Source of the DNA: Ligustrum vulgare | Lineage: Eukaryota > Streptophyta > Magnoliopsida > Lamiales > Oleaceae | Reading direction: 5' to 3' | Assembly: GCA_963555705.1 (NCBI GenBank) | Contig: OY743190.1 | Coordinates: forward strand, 32,718,929 to 32,782,928 | Length of the DNA stretch: 64,000 nt | Shown: positions 40,860-51,120 of the stretch, piece after piece | Numbering within the stretch: position 1 is the stretch's first letter | How the letters are laid out: the number at the start of each line of letters is the position of its first letter | Notes under the pieces: model-generated | What the model saw: the letters and a program-made list of their open reading frames with translations, nothing else | Databases searched by the model: none | What the model was told of the DNA's origin: nothing | Position numbers and translations under genes: made by a program

Positions 40860-43390
40860 AAGGGGGCAAGGCTCCTGTTACTGTTCATTTGACGTCTCAT
40901 TTTTCTTCCTGCTTCCCATCTCGAAGCTTTTTCTCTCCATTTCTCTCTGTCGTCTGCCCAATCTAAATCCACCAATCGAACCTTGTCATTTTTGCAATGT
41001 TTATATCTACAGGTAAGTTCTCAATTTTCGCTGAATTATATCTAATGAAAACACTGTTTCCCCACTCTAGTCTACTCTTTCACGCTTCGAGAGGGTTCTT
41101 CTCTACGGTTTCGTGTTTAGCCTCTTCCTCACAAAAATTGCTCCATCGCATTGTCGCCGAATTTGAGCAATTCTTCGTCTTGGGTTATTTCTGTGGGTAG
41201 GTGTGTTGATTTTCACCAGATTGCTTGGCCCCTTTGATGGATATTTCCGATTCAGTTATTTTTCAAGGACTGGTTTTTCCTAAGGTAATTAATTATGCGG
41301 TATACATTCTTCTTATTCTCTGTCGTGTTAAGTTTAGTTGAGCTTAGTTTACCCAGTTTTGGATTACTTGGTTCAGTACTGTGATTGAGTGATTGACAAT
41401 TTGGTGATATGATGCTATGTTGTTCTAAAAATTTTCTCTTTTGATGTTCTAAGATATTTGATCTAAGTTTCTCGATTATGATATCTGTAGTAGTGAAAAG
41501 TCATGATCCATTTCGATGGGTTCTGGTGGATTGTCTCGATGAGGGTGTAACGCTTGCTTCTAAAATTTGTCTAAATTGATAATTCCTAATTTTTCATGTG
41601 AACCACAAGATTTAACATGTGTTCACTTGATGCCTCTTTGGTCACATGAATCAATAGAATTCATTGAGTAAAAACTACCCACTTTGCTCTTTTACTTTTG
41701 ATGAAACCAATGTTCTTATTCACATGTTACGCTTAAGTAGGGCAATTCATTTGGTTCTGTGACGGTGAATATGGTAATGTGAGTTGGCTAGAGATTTGAT
41801 GCAGCGACCAAACACGAAAAAGAATCCTCTTAACAACCATGTTTATTTTAGGACTTCAAATAGATAAATGGGTCCTAGAAAGCTAAATTAAATTTTTTTG
41901 ATGACGTTCTACTTTCTTGTCGAAATTCTATGCATCAATGACGAGTCGACGACACATAATTCATACGGTATGAACCTGCACCAAGTAATAAATTTTATTT
42001 TTAAGAATTTTGTTCCGTTATTTTTTGTGATGAATGATGTCAAATTAGATGTAATTCTGTTCTACTTCATATAAAAGAATAAAATACCTTTTTAATTCAA
42101 AATATAATGATTACACTTGCTTCCTTCATTTAATTTGGAGGCTCTTGCTTCTGTCAAAGAATTTTATTAACTTTAAACAGTTGCTTTTCTTCTTCGTTAC
42201 TGGGTAGAAGCTCTGAAATGTGCACCATCACTGGCAGCCTTGGCAAGAATCTGGAGGAACAAAGGTATTATTGATGATAATTAGTCATTCTTTTCCTTCC
42301 TCAAAGTTACACATTTCGCTATTAATAGATAGTAGATAGAATTACTGATGCCTTTCATTTTCTAGCCTTAGTCTTTCGTTGTAGAATGATTCGTTTATAG
42401 ATATAATCCTGTTCTATTCTGTTCTACTTCATATAAAAGAATAAAATACCTTTTTAATTCGAAATATAATGATTACACTTGCTTCCTTCGTTTAATCTGG
42501 AGGCACTCGCTTCTGTCGAAGAATTTTATTAACTTAAACAGTTGCTTTTCTTCTTAGTTACTGGGTAGAAGCTCTGAAATGTGCACCATCACTTGCAGCC
42601 TTGGCTAGAATCTGGAGGAACAAAGGTATTATTGATGGTAATTGGTCATTATTTTCCTTCCTCAAAGTTACACATTTCGCTATTAATAGATAGTAGATAG
42701 AATTACTGATGCCTTTCATTTTCTAGCCTTAGTCTTTGTTGTAGAATGATTCATTTATATAGATATAATGATATCTCATCTGTAGCATTTTTATTTAAAT
42801 GGCATTAGTTAGGTCATTCTTTTACCGAAAATATTTTGCATTTGTGAGTTTAATTGGATTTTTTTTTTAATAATTGCCACTGCCATTATGTTAAGTCCTA
42901 AGAATAAAATTATCATTTTACAGGAATTTTCACCATATGAACGGTTCATTGTCAGCGCTGATCGAGACATTAAATTCGTGTAAGAGAACATCAGTGGCCA
43001 TTTTATGTATGCTATTTCTTCCAAGTGAACATTACCTTGTTATTGTCTTTGTTGACACGTTATTGCCTTTCCAAAAAATCCAGTAAATGGAGCTCATAAA
43101 ATACAGAGCTTTTGCTTTGCTTGTATAGAGTAAGTCTAGATACATAAATATGGAAATCACATCTAGTAGATTGATTTAGGACGACTCCTATCAATTTTTA
43201 TGAAATCACATTGGAAAGATATAAATAAATTTACGATTTTTAGCTATGTTGTTTATTTTTTCTATCATTTATTAAGTAAAGCGTGATACTCACTTATAAC
43301 TTTGATCAAATTCGTTATAGGTGCGACTTTGAAGATATTGTTTTAGAGATGGACCGTATTTTGCGATCTAAATGTGTGGTTATATAGAGG
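40860..43390 (+). pseudogene. Captured host gene fragments inside the CACTA element
   Basis: 40880-41020 looks like a pyrimidine-rich 5'UTR with an exon ending CTACAG before GTAAGT (41013). The exon-like piece at 42924-42979 gives EFSPYERFIVSADRD, matching a WD40 repeat as in the tRNA m7G-methyltransferase subunit WDR4/Trm82; a one-base loss follows. The piece at 43321-43386 gives CDFEDIVLEMDRILRS, matching DUF248 (PMT-type) putative methyltransferases. These come from different families, so at least two genes contributed. A duplicated exon-like block encodes WVEALKCAPSLAALARIWRN (about 42207 and 42566); I do not recognise it. None makes a complete protein. Confidence 0.6.
42060..42775. repeat. 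Tandem duplication, two units of about 355 bp
   Basis: 'ttctacttcatataaaagaa' starts both copies (about 42060 and 42422). They are nearly identical over the full unit, with scattered substitutions and small indels, including the exon-like WVEALK block. It lies inside the captured region, so it could have arisen before or after capture. Confidence 0.93.
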
Positions 43391-44548
43391 GATGAAGTTG
43401 ATGTTCCCCTAGTAAAATATTTCTTTTGTGATATTATGATTTGTTTTGCGGATTTTTTATTTTGTATGGTTTGTGAATTTGTTAAACATAATCAAAAGTT
43501 TATTTTGTATAGATTCAAAAATTCGTAATGTATTTACTTTTGCTATTTGTGTAAATTATCATTTTAATGAATTAATTAGAAGAATTTGGATTTTATAAAT
43601 AATTTCTTCGATAGTTTTTTTTTTTAAAAAAGCATATAGCAGCGTTCAAAAAACGTTGCAAAGGTTGGGTTATAGGTTTTACTGCAATACTAAAAAAATG
43701 TTGCAAAAGATTCTACGGCAACATTCAATAAACGTTATAAAAGATTGGATTAAAAGCTGCAGCAACATTTAATAAACGTTGCAAAAGGGTCTACGACAAC
43801 ACTTAAAAATGTTCCAAAAGGGTTTACGGCAACACTTAAAAATGTTGCAAAAGGTCTACAACAACACTTGAAAAACGTTGTAAAAAGTCTGTCACAACAC
43901 TCAAAAAACGTTGTCGTAAGTTTTTGCTCTACGACAACATTGAGATTTACAACACTCAACAAACGTTGCAAAAACCTTTTGACAACGTTTTTTGAACGTT
44001 GCAAAATGCAGTTTTTGTTGTAGTGTATTAACGAAAAGTAAAAAATATATAATAAACCTTTTACATTTGATCTTTGTTTTTACGGATAAAATATTTATAA
44101 TTTGCTCTCACTTGTTATCTTGTATTAAACTTCTCGTTGAGATCTTCAAAATGACACATATATTACATGCATATTTTTCGACTTCAAAATAATACAGTAA
44201 TTATAAAAAATAATTATTATTACAAAAAAGTAGTTTATAAATGTGATATTGAGGAAAAGTAAAAAATTTTACGTTTGATATTTGAGACGATTTTACAGAT
44301 AAAATATTTTCTATTTGCTCTCACTTGTTATCTTGTATTAAACTTCTCGTTGAAATCTTTGATTTGACATCTATATTACATATTTTTTCGATTTCAAATT
44401 AATATAATAAAAAGTCATAATGTACCATAATAATTGCTAAAATATTTATTACATTATTTTTTTTAATAGATTTCCAGATTTAGAAATTCATTTTGGGAGG
44501 AAAAATATGTGCGTGTTATTTTTGGTATGACCTTTGTTTTTATATAGA

Positions 44549-46264
44549 AATATAGATAGATATAGATATTATTTATATAAATATAGATTTCTTTCCATGA
44601 TTATATGAAAATGAATGAAAATATGTTGATTATACAATCAAATCAAATAAAAAATATAGTATAAATAATATTTATTAAAGAATTTTATCGAATTTGAAAC
44701 TTTAAAGAAGACAACACTAATCGAGTTTGGTAATATTGTTTAGTTTATAAACTGATTTATTTATGATTTTGAGGTAAAAAGTAGTGGTTGAAATTTGGAG
44801 AGAAAAAGGTAAATGGTTAAAAAGTGGTTTAAAAAATTGTATGGTTTATAATGGTTTTGCAAGTTCACCAAACGAACACATGCTTAAACATAATTTTAAT
44901 ACTGATAGTTACATTAGGATTTTGCAATTACATTCCAACATACGAGAGTGATTACCTCTAACTCTTGTTAATTGTCATTGCATATGACGCAATCAAAGTA
45001 ATTTTTTAATAAAAAAAAATAAAAAAATTAAATTTGATTTCGAACGTAATATATTTTAACTTTTGATGGAGTTTATTTTTTAATATGCTGCTTATATATA
45101 ATTTTATATTACTATTGAATTTTTAATAATATTTTTCAAAATTAAAACATAGTCATTGTACAAAAAAAATCAAGAATAATACAAATAAACGCTGTATTAA
45201 AAAAAAAGAATATTCAATCAAATATGAAATTATTCGATCTGAAAGAAAATTATATTCAATCAAATATGAAATTATTTGATTTTTAAAAAAAAAATTCTAG
45301 ATTAGTCATTTAATTTTTTTTTTATATATAATCTAATTGGAAAACTTACAAAAAATACATAATAATATAAGGAACGTTCTTAAATTCTTTAAACTATGAT
45401 TTTTTCGTTCTTTAAACTAAAATATTTTCGGGTTGTTTAAATATTTTTCAACACATTTTATAATATAATTTTATATATCTCTATAAATAATTTAATATTA
45501 CTTTACAAAATTAGTTAATAGAATATTTCTAAATAACCTTTTTTTAATAAATTTAACAAAATTTTTAAATTATGGATTTTGAATACTTTTCTTTATAACA
45601 ATTGAAAAAATCTATTTATTTTTTAAATTAGACTTATGATGCTTTCAGTATAATTTTTTCACCTTTCTGATTTTTATTTAAAAAAAAAATTAATATTTTT
45701 TTAATATTAATTAATGTCAAGATTGACTCCGGGTTGACCCTTTAACCCCTAACCCAATCTCTCGACTAGGTCGATGCCCGGATCGGGTCTGAAAACATTA
45801 GTTTAATCAAATCCAAAATTGTTTTACAATGAATGGAAATAACATATAAATAATGAAAAATGACCAAACAATTAGGGTAGCCGTTACGGGCTCAAAATAG
45901 AGTTCTAATTAAACTAGAACTGAAAAGGAAATAAAAATCTCGCAAAATCTGACCGCGCCTTAGTTACGATCGTGAATGGCAATCTTACGGTCGTAAGTGG
46001 CTTTCTGTCAAGGAGTTATATATATTTATAACTTTATCTTAATTTTTTATCAATTATTTTAGTTAAAACAAGGACTTGAAGATGTTCTTCATTGAGCCTC
46101 TATTTGGTTATGATTAAAATTAGATTTTTAGTAAATTTTAATAAAATGAGTCGATGAAAAGTTATGGATACTACAAAATATGTATTTGAAATTGATTGTT
46201 GTTTTTGACATAAATTAAAAGGCAGTTTGAGAAATTGTATAATTTATAAACTGATTTATAAACC
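44549..46264. other. AT-rich non-coding stretch with repeat relics
   Basis: No gene. A repeat resembling 19275-19470 is at 44735-44880 ('ggttaaaaagtggtttaaaa'). Around 45720-45808 is the GC-richer end of a family-B-like MITE. 45890-46020 is a less AT-rich unassigned patch. Confidence 0.5.
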
Positions 46265-46440
46265 AATTTATTTGGTTTACCAAACAGATGTTAAATTTTT
46301 TTTTTAATAATTGTACTCAATCTCAACCATCTATTAAAAGTCAAGCCCACAATATTTGACTTTTCAATCAAATCTCAACCATAAATTTTTCTAAAAATTA
46401 TTATTTATTTAAAAAAAATCTTTTTAAGGTTCATTGACTT
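46265..46440. repeat. Dispersed MITE-like repeat, family A copy 3 (inverted)
   Basis: Reverse complement of the 5640-5805 family: 'actcaatctcaaccatctat', 'aaaagtcaagcccacaatat', and 'ctttttaaggtt' at the end. Confidence 0.65.
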
Positions 46441-46744
46441 TTCAATTAATGAATAATAATTGCTTATTGATTGCGTGACTTATGACATTAATTATTGTTT
46501 TAGATTATGGTGGTGGGTTAATTTATTATAGATGTGAAAACATGTTTTGTTAATTTTTTCAACAACCTTTTGAAATCGAGATCCCATGAGCTGTAACACT
46601 ATATTATTTTTCTCTATAAATCGAAAACATATTTATTGATAATAGTCGTTTAGGAGTATAAAATATTATTAGGAGTATAAGAATATCGTCTGATCCCGTG
46701 AGCTGCTACTCTTAAAAAAAAATTCTACAATATTAAATCTCAAC

Positions 46745-47264
46745 AATTCACTTAGTATATGTTTGATAGGTCAAAATTTTCCATGAAAAAGGAAAACATT
46801 TTTTAACTTTTAACAAATTGTAGTGTTTGACAACAAAATTTGGAAAAGAAATTATTTTCCAAGCAAGCATCACAAGCCCCTTTCTTCCTCTAAAAACTGG
46901 AAAAGAAGACTTTTTTGTGTTTTAGGTTGGAAAATGTAGAAAATTGTTTTGCGTCACGTTTGATCAGTTTTATTGTTATTAATTGACTTATTTTTTTTTT
47001 CTAGAAAATAACATTATCATTATTAAGTACGAATATGTTAAGTAAAAAAAAAGATTTTGATTAAAATAAAAAAATTGACTTTATTTTTCATGGAAAATAA
47101 TATCAATCAAATAAAGAAATTTGAAAAATTCTTCACTTTTTCTACGTAGAAAATTTAATTAATCAAAAACTTTCAATTGATTTTCTACGAAAATATTTTT
47201 CAAGCAAAATCAATTCATTGAAAAATATTTTCTTTCCACTCATTTTTTACCTTCGCAATCAAAC
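46745..47264. repeat. Probable MITE with inverted 'ttttccatg/catggaaaa' segments
   Basis: Contains 'gtcaaaattttccatgaaaa' near 46775 and 'tttcatggaaaataa' near 47085, with further 'ttttctac/gtagaaaa' pairs. The edges read 'tatgtttgatagg' and 'caatcaaacacacc', weak inverted ends. Non-coding. Confidence 0.45.
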
Positions 47265-47395
47265 ACACCCTAAAAGTAAAGTCCATAATATTTAACTTTT
47301 TAACAAAATCTCAATCATCAATTTTTCTAAAAATCACTATTCATTTAAAAAAACTCTTTTTAAATAACACCAAAAACATATTACACTCAAAAGAA
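47265..47395. repeat. Dispersed MITE-like repeat, family A copy 4 (inverted, partial)
   Basis: 'aaaagtaaagtccataatat', 'aaatctcaatcatcaatttt' and 'actctttttaaataacacc' correspond to the inverse of 5640-5805. Confidence 0.6.
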
Positions 47396-47827
47396 GATAA
47401 AATGCAATATATTTGGACAATTAGATAATGTGATAAATTAAACTCGATATCTTCTATATTCTATGTTGCATAATGTGGCCTCTATATGATATCAGTTTTT
47501 TAAGTATAATACCATCAAAGAAGAAATAAAGAGGATCTTTACAAATATCAAGTGTGCACGTTGATCTCGTCCTTGACTGGCAATGTCACTGGCAGGTTCG
47601 GATCCATAGCACTTTGAGCCAATGCGCTCACCCGTGCTGGATTCGTTGAGAAAAAAATGTTATATTTTTTTGACTTTATTGGATTGAAACTTGAAAAATA
47701 TAGTTATTCGATTGATGGCCACCTTAATTGGACAAATTTTTTGAACTGTCACCCTAGTTGAAAAAAATTAGTGGATTCATCACTGGTCCCCAGTCACCTG
47801 GACTCAAAATAGTCGGGTCTATTCCTC
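47396..47827. other. Unassigned non-coding stretch
   Basis: No gene or repeat recognised. A GC-richer patch at 47555-47650 has no convincing ORF. Confidence 0.4.
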
Positions 47828-47835
47828 ATTTAGGT

Positions 47836-48350
47836 TAGGAATAACAACGAGACGGGTATGGGGGGATGCATTTTCCCGTCCCCACCTCGTTAAAGATTTA
47901 CTATCCACATTGTCGCTCCGTCCCTATTTAATCTGGGATGGGGTGGGGAGGGGACGGGGCAGGTCGGGAATGTGCTAATTTTCGTTTACATCCTCATTTG
48001 TTATTAATTTTTTTTTTCTAAATTCTAAAATAATTTTGTACAGACAATATGAGGAAACATGTAAGAATAATCATAACATTTTTCTAAATTAACAATCTTT
48101 ACACATCTTTTGAACATTAATCGATATATATTCATCTTTGTTTGTTCATATCTTTAAATTTTAATAAAAATTGTTAATTGGGGACGGGGATCGGGTGGGG
48201 ACGGAGATAAGAAAGACATCCCATTCCCCGTTCGGAGATATTTTTTCCATCCACATCACATTCCCATCCCCGTCTTTGTTGGGAATCCCCATCCCGTTCA
48301 GGACGGGTTCCCATCGTGTTAGGGTATTCTCAGCTCCGTTGTCATCTCTA
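47836..48350. mobile_element. hAT-type MITE (515 bp)
   Basis: Ends TAGGAATAACAACGAGACGGG and the inverse of TAGAGATGACAACGGAG; flanked by ATTTAGGT (47828-47835) and ATTTGGGT (48351-48358), an 8-bp duplication with one change. GC-rich GGGGACGGG-type subterminal words surround an AT-rich core. Non-coding. Confidence 0.88.
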
Positions 48351-48365
48351 ATTTGGGTTCATAAT

Positions 48366-48503
48366 ATTCAGAAATTATTAAATCATTATAATAATAAAAA
48401 CTTAAAACCGTAGAAAAATTAGAGGCAAATTATTCATGTGAAAAAGAGAACACTAATTCTTGTTACTCTGCCATGAGGGGTTGACATCTTATAATATTCA
48501 GAA
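48366..48503. repeat. Upstream copy of a duplicated segment near the kinase promoter
   Basis: About 135 bp ('attcagaaattattaaa' ... 'ctaattcttgttactctgcc' ... 'acatcttataatattcag') repeated at 49900-50035. It was a tandem pair before the 48504-49899 element entered. Confidence 0.85.
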
Positions 48504-49899
48504 GGGTAATTAGCGCAAAACGTCCCTATCTTTGGACTCTCTTTCTAAATTCATCTCTACCTTTAATTTTTTGGCTATTTCATCCTCACCTTCACACTTT
48601 CTTGCTGAATTGGTCCATGTCGTCCAAAAATCTGTTAGTTGACAGTTAAATCATCCATTGACCATTTTTTACGAAGGGCAAAAAAGTCTTTGTATATTCT
48701 TTAATTGGGTAATTGGCGCAATTGATCCTTATCTTTCATACTTCTTGTAGAATTCGTCTCAACGTTTGTTTTTTTTTTGACAAATTCACCCTTACCATCA
48801 CATTTTCTTGTTAAAAACGTCCTTACCGTCTAATTTCATCCAAAAATCCGTTAGTTGACCCAAAAACCTATTGACTATTTTTCTTTATAACCTTATTGAT
48901 TATTTTAATGAAGGGCAAACAAGTCATTTCCTGTTATTTAATTTAAAATGATGTAAAAGAAATAATAAAATAAAAACAAACAAAAACAAAAAAATATTTG
49001 TTACTATTCACCTTCTTCCCAACCCCATTCTCACTCTTTTAGTTCAATTACTCTCTTTATTTTTTTTCTAATTGCTGTAACTGCGCTTGAGGCATCCGTA
49101 TGTAGATCATAGATAGAACCTTAATCGTCTCCCTCAAGCCTGTCATTTTTTTTGCGTCAATTTCAGACCTAAACATGTGAACCCTAAATTTCCACCATCT
49201 CATCCAATAAATTAAATGCACAAAAATGGTTGTTTTCTACTATATCAATCTGAATCATTTCCTATCTTAACACCAAAAAGATACCCCGGGGGCAATTACA
49301 GCAATTGCAAAAAAAAAATAAAAAAATAAAGAGGATTTAATTGAATTGAATGAGTGAGAATTGACTTGGGAAGAAGATGAACAGCAACAAATATTTTTTT
49401 GTTTTTGTTTGTTCTTTATTTTATTCTTTCTTTTACATCATTTAAATTAAATAATAGAAAATGACTTGTTTGCCCTTCATTAAAATAGTCAATAAGATTA
49501 TATATATATATATATATATATAAAATAGTCAATAGGTGATTTTTGGGTTAACTAACGGATTTTTGGATGAAATTAGACGGTAATGATGTTTTTAGCAAGA
49601 AAAGGTGAAGGTAAGGGTAAATTTGCCAAAAAAATAAACGTTGGGATGAATTCCACAAGAAGTGTGAAAGGTAGGGACCAATTACGCGAATTACCCAATT
49701 AAAGAATATGCAAATACTTTTTTGCCCTTCATGAAAAATGGTCAATAAATGATTTAACAGTCAACTAACAGATTTTTGGACAGCTGGAATCAATTCAGCA
49801 AGAAAGTGTGAAGGTGATGATGAAATTGTCAAAAAATCAAAAATAGAGATAAATTTGGCAAGAGAGTTCAAAGATAGGGTCGTTTTCCGTCAATTACCC
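48504..49899. mobile_element. Mutator-type foldback element (1,396 bp)
   Basis: Left end GGGTAATTAGCGCAAAACG, right end GTCAATTACCC. Long inverted arms of roughly 450 bp (48504-48960 and 49440-49899). Each arm contains two diverged subrepeats that themselves start 'gggtaatt.gcgcaa' (48504 and 48713), so the arms are internally duplicated. A 9-bp duplication TATTCAGAA flanks it (48495-48503 and 49900-49908). Because that word is also part of the pre-existing tandem segment, some caution is needed. A TA repeat sits at 49498-49520. Non-coding. Confidence 0.85.
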
Positions 49900-50035
49900 T
49901 ATTCAGAAATTATTAAATTATTATCTATAATAAAGACTTAAAACCGTAGAAAAATGAGAGGCAAATCATTCATGTGAAAAGCAGAACACTAATTCTTATT
50001 CCTCCGCCACGAGGTGTCCACATCTTATATATATG
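49900..50035. repeat. Downstream copy of the duplicated segment, containing the kinase TATA box
   Basis: Same unit as 48366-48503, but its 3' end reads 'catcttatatatatgag', creating a TATA box where the upstream copy has 'catcttataatattc'. Confidence 0.85.
50026..50034 (+). promoter_or_regulatory. Probable TATA box of the kinase gene
   Basis: TATATATAT, followed about 30 bp later by the likely transcription start region (near 50060) and a CT-rich leader. The nearest mobile element ends only about 130 bp upstream. Confidence 0.5.
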
Positions 50036-50059
50036 AGAATACAGTGATCACGGCCGAGC

Positions 50060-51120
50060 CCCGACTTCTGACTCTTTCTTTGTCTAATAATAGTCTCCTG
50101 TCTCCACATCTATCATCACCACCAAACCACGAAGTATTCCTCGTTTTTTCAACACCTTCCAGCAAACTGCTATATATTTCCACGATGTCGGCATTCATCA
50201 TACTTTCAGTCCATCACGCAACCTGATTGATTACATAAATCCGTAAGTATAGTAAGTATTGATTGGTATGTCAATTGAATTGCTTAATTACTGGATCTCG
50301 GTTTATTTAGATGTTGAATTCGTGTCAGTTTATGTGTAGGTTATGTACTATAAGTAACTTTTTGAGCGATGAGCTGACTTTTATTTCAGTTTTTATTGAA
50401 TAGATTTAAACCGGCATGTTTCAGGTACTCAAGGTGCTTCATTTTGGTTGAAATAATTCAGTTCAATTTAGGGCAAGTGAATTTCACTGCACCTGAGCTT
50501 GATTTCTTCAGAGCTTAATGCGCACTATTTATTTCATCTACGATTATAAACTAACCAATTTGTGAGTATAATTCTCTTGATTGTATTTAATTTCTGAAAT
50601 TTCTAAAAATTGGAATAGTTTATTTTGTTTCTTACTGGAAGAATTTGCTTTTGCTTGACTAGTGGTCCATCAGAAATATGTATGGACACACGATCTTAAA
50701 TTAAAAGTTCCCAAAAAAAAAAAAAATGCTTATAAGAAATACATACTTAAATTTATAATTCATCCAAGACAATTGTAACACCATAGCAATTATAAATTGA
50801 TTTATTTAAGTTTTTGAGGTAGTGGAGAGAGAAAATGTAAAAAGTGTTTTGGAAAATTGCGATTATTGCGTTAAAGAACAGAGACTAAATTTCTTATCCT
50901 AAGAATGAACAATGCTGTATTTTATTTATCAAGGAAAGGCATGAAGATTCCTTTTCTTTTCTTTTTTTAAAAAAATTGTGATTTCTATTTGAAAGGGTTG
51001 GAGGGATATGAAATCAGATGATGGCTAATTGAACGTCTAAACTAGTTTTTTGCCAGATTGAGGGGTGGTAGTGTTGAATACAGAATATTATTGGCATTCA
51101 CAGCACAACCACACAAGGAA
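50060..51120 (+). other. Kinase 5'UTR with a leader intron
   Basis: Leader exon about 50060-50242, donor GTAAGTAT at 50243, acceptor TTTTTTGCCAG ending at 51056, second leader part 51057-51120. The short ATG-started frame at 50014-50226 would be an upstream ORF of the leader or chance. The splice sites are inferred from sequence only. Confidence 0.5.

Larger units (their letters stand above)
40534..44025. mobile_element. Non-autonomous CACTA (En/Spm) transposon with captured host sequence
   Basis: 3,492 bp. Ends CACTACAATAAAA and TTTTTGTTGTAGTG; 3-bp target duplication TAT (40531-40533 and 44026-44028). Dense subterminal repeats of the word AACGTTGCAAAAG in both orientations lie at 40555-40800 and 43635-44015, as in En/Spm elements, where transposase binds. 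No transposase gene. The interior (about 40860-43400) looks like exons and introns from plant genes, so this is a gene-capturing CACTA element. Confidence 0.93.
39841..44548 (-). mobile_element. Helitron-type shell on the minus strand (H5), host to a CACTA element
   Basis: On the minus strand the 3' terminus CTAG is at 39844-39841, preceded by a perfect hairpin CGTGC-acc-GCACG (39867-39855); a Helitron-style 5' start TCTATATAAAAACAAAGG lies at 44548. The part at 44040-44170 is repeated at 44245-44400 and is related to the H1/H3 interior. Without the CACTA insert the shell is about 1.2 kb. The 5' end assignment is the weaker of the two. Confidence 0.55.

Noticed and set aside
43750..44004. 84-codon minus-strand frame with repeated FFKC units
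   Set aside because: Translation of the CACTA subterminal repeat array.
50014..50226. 70-codon frame before the kinase as a protein gene
   Set aside because: It begins upstream of the TATA box and has no recognisable domain; treated as leader sequence.
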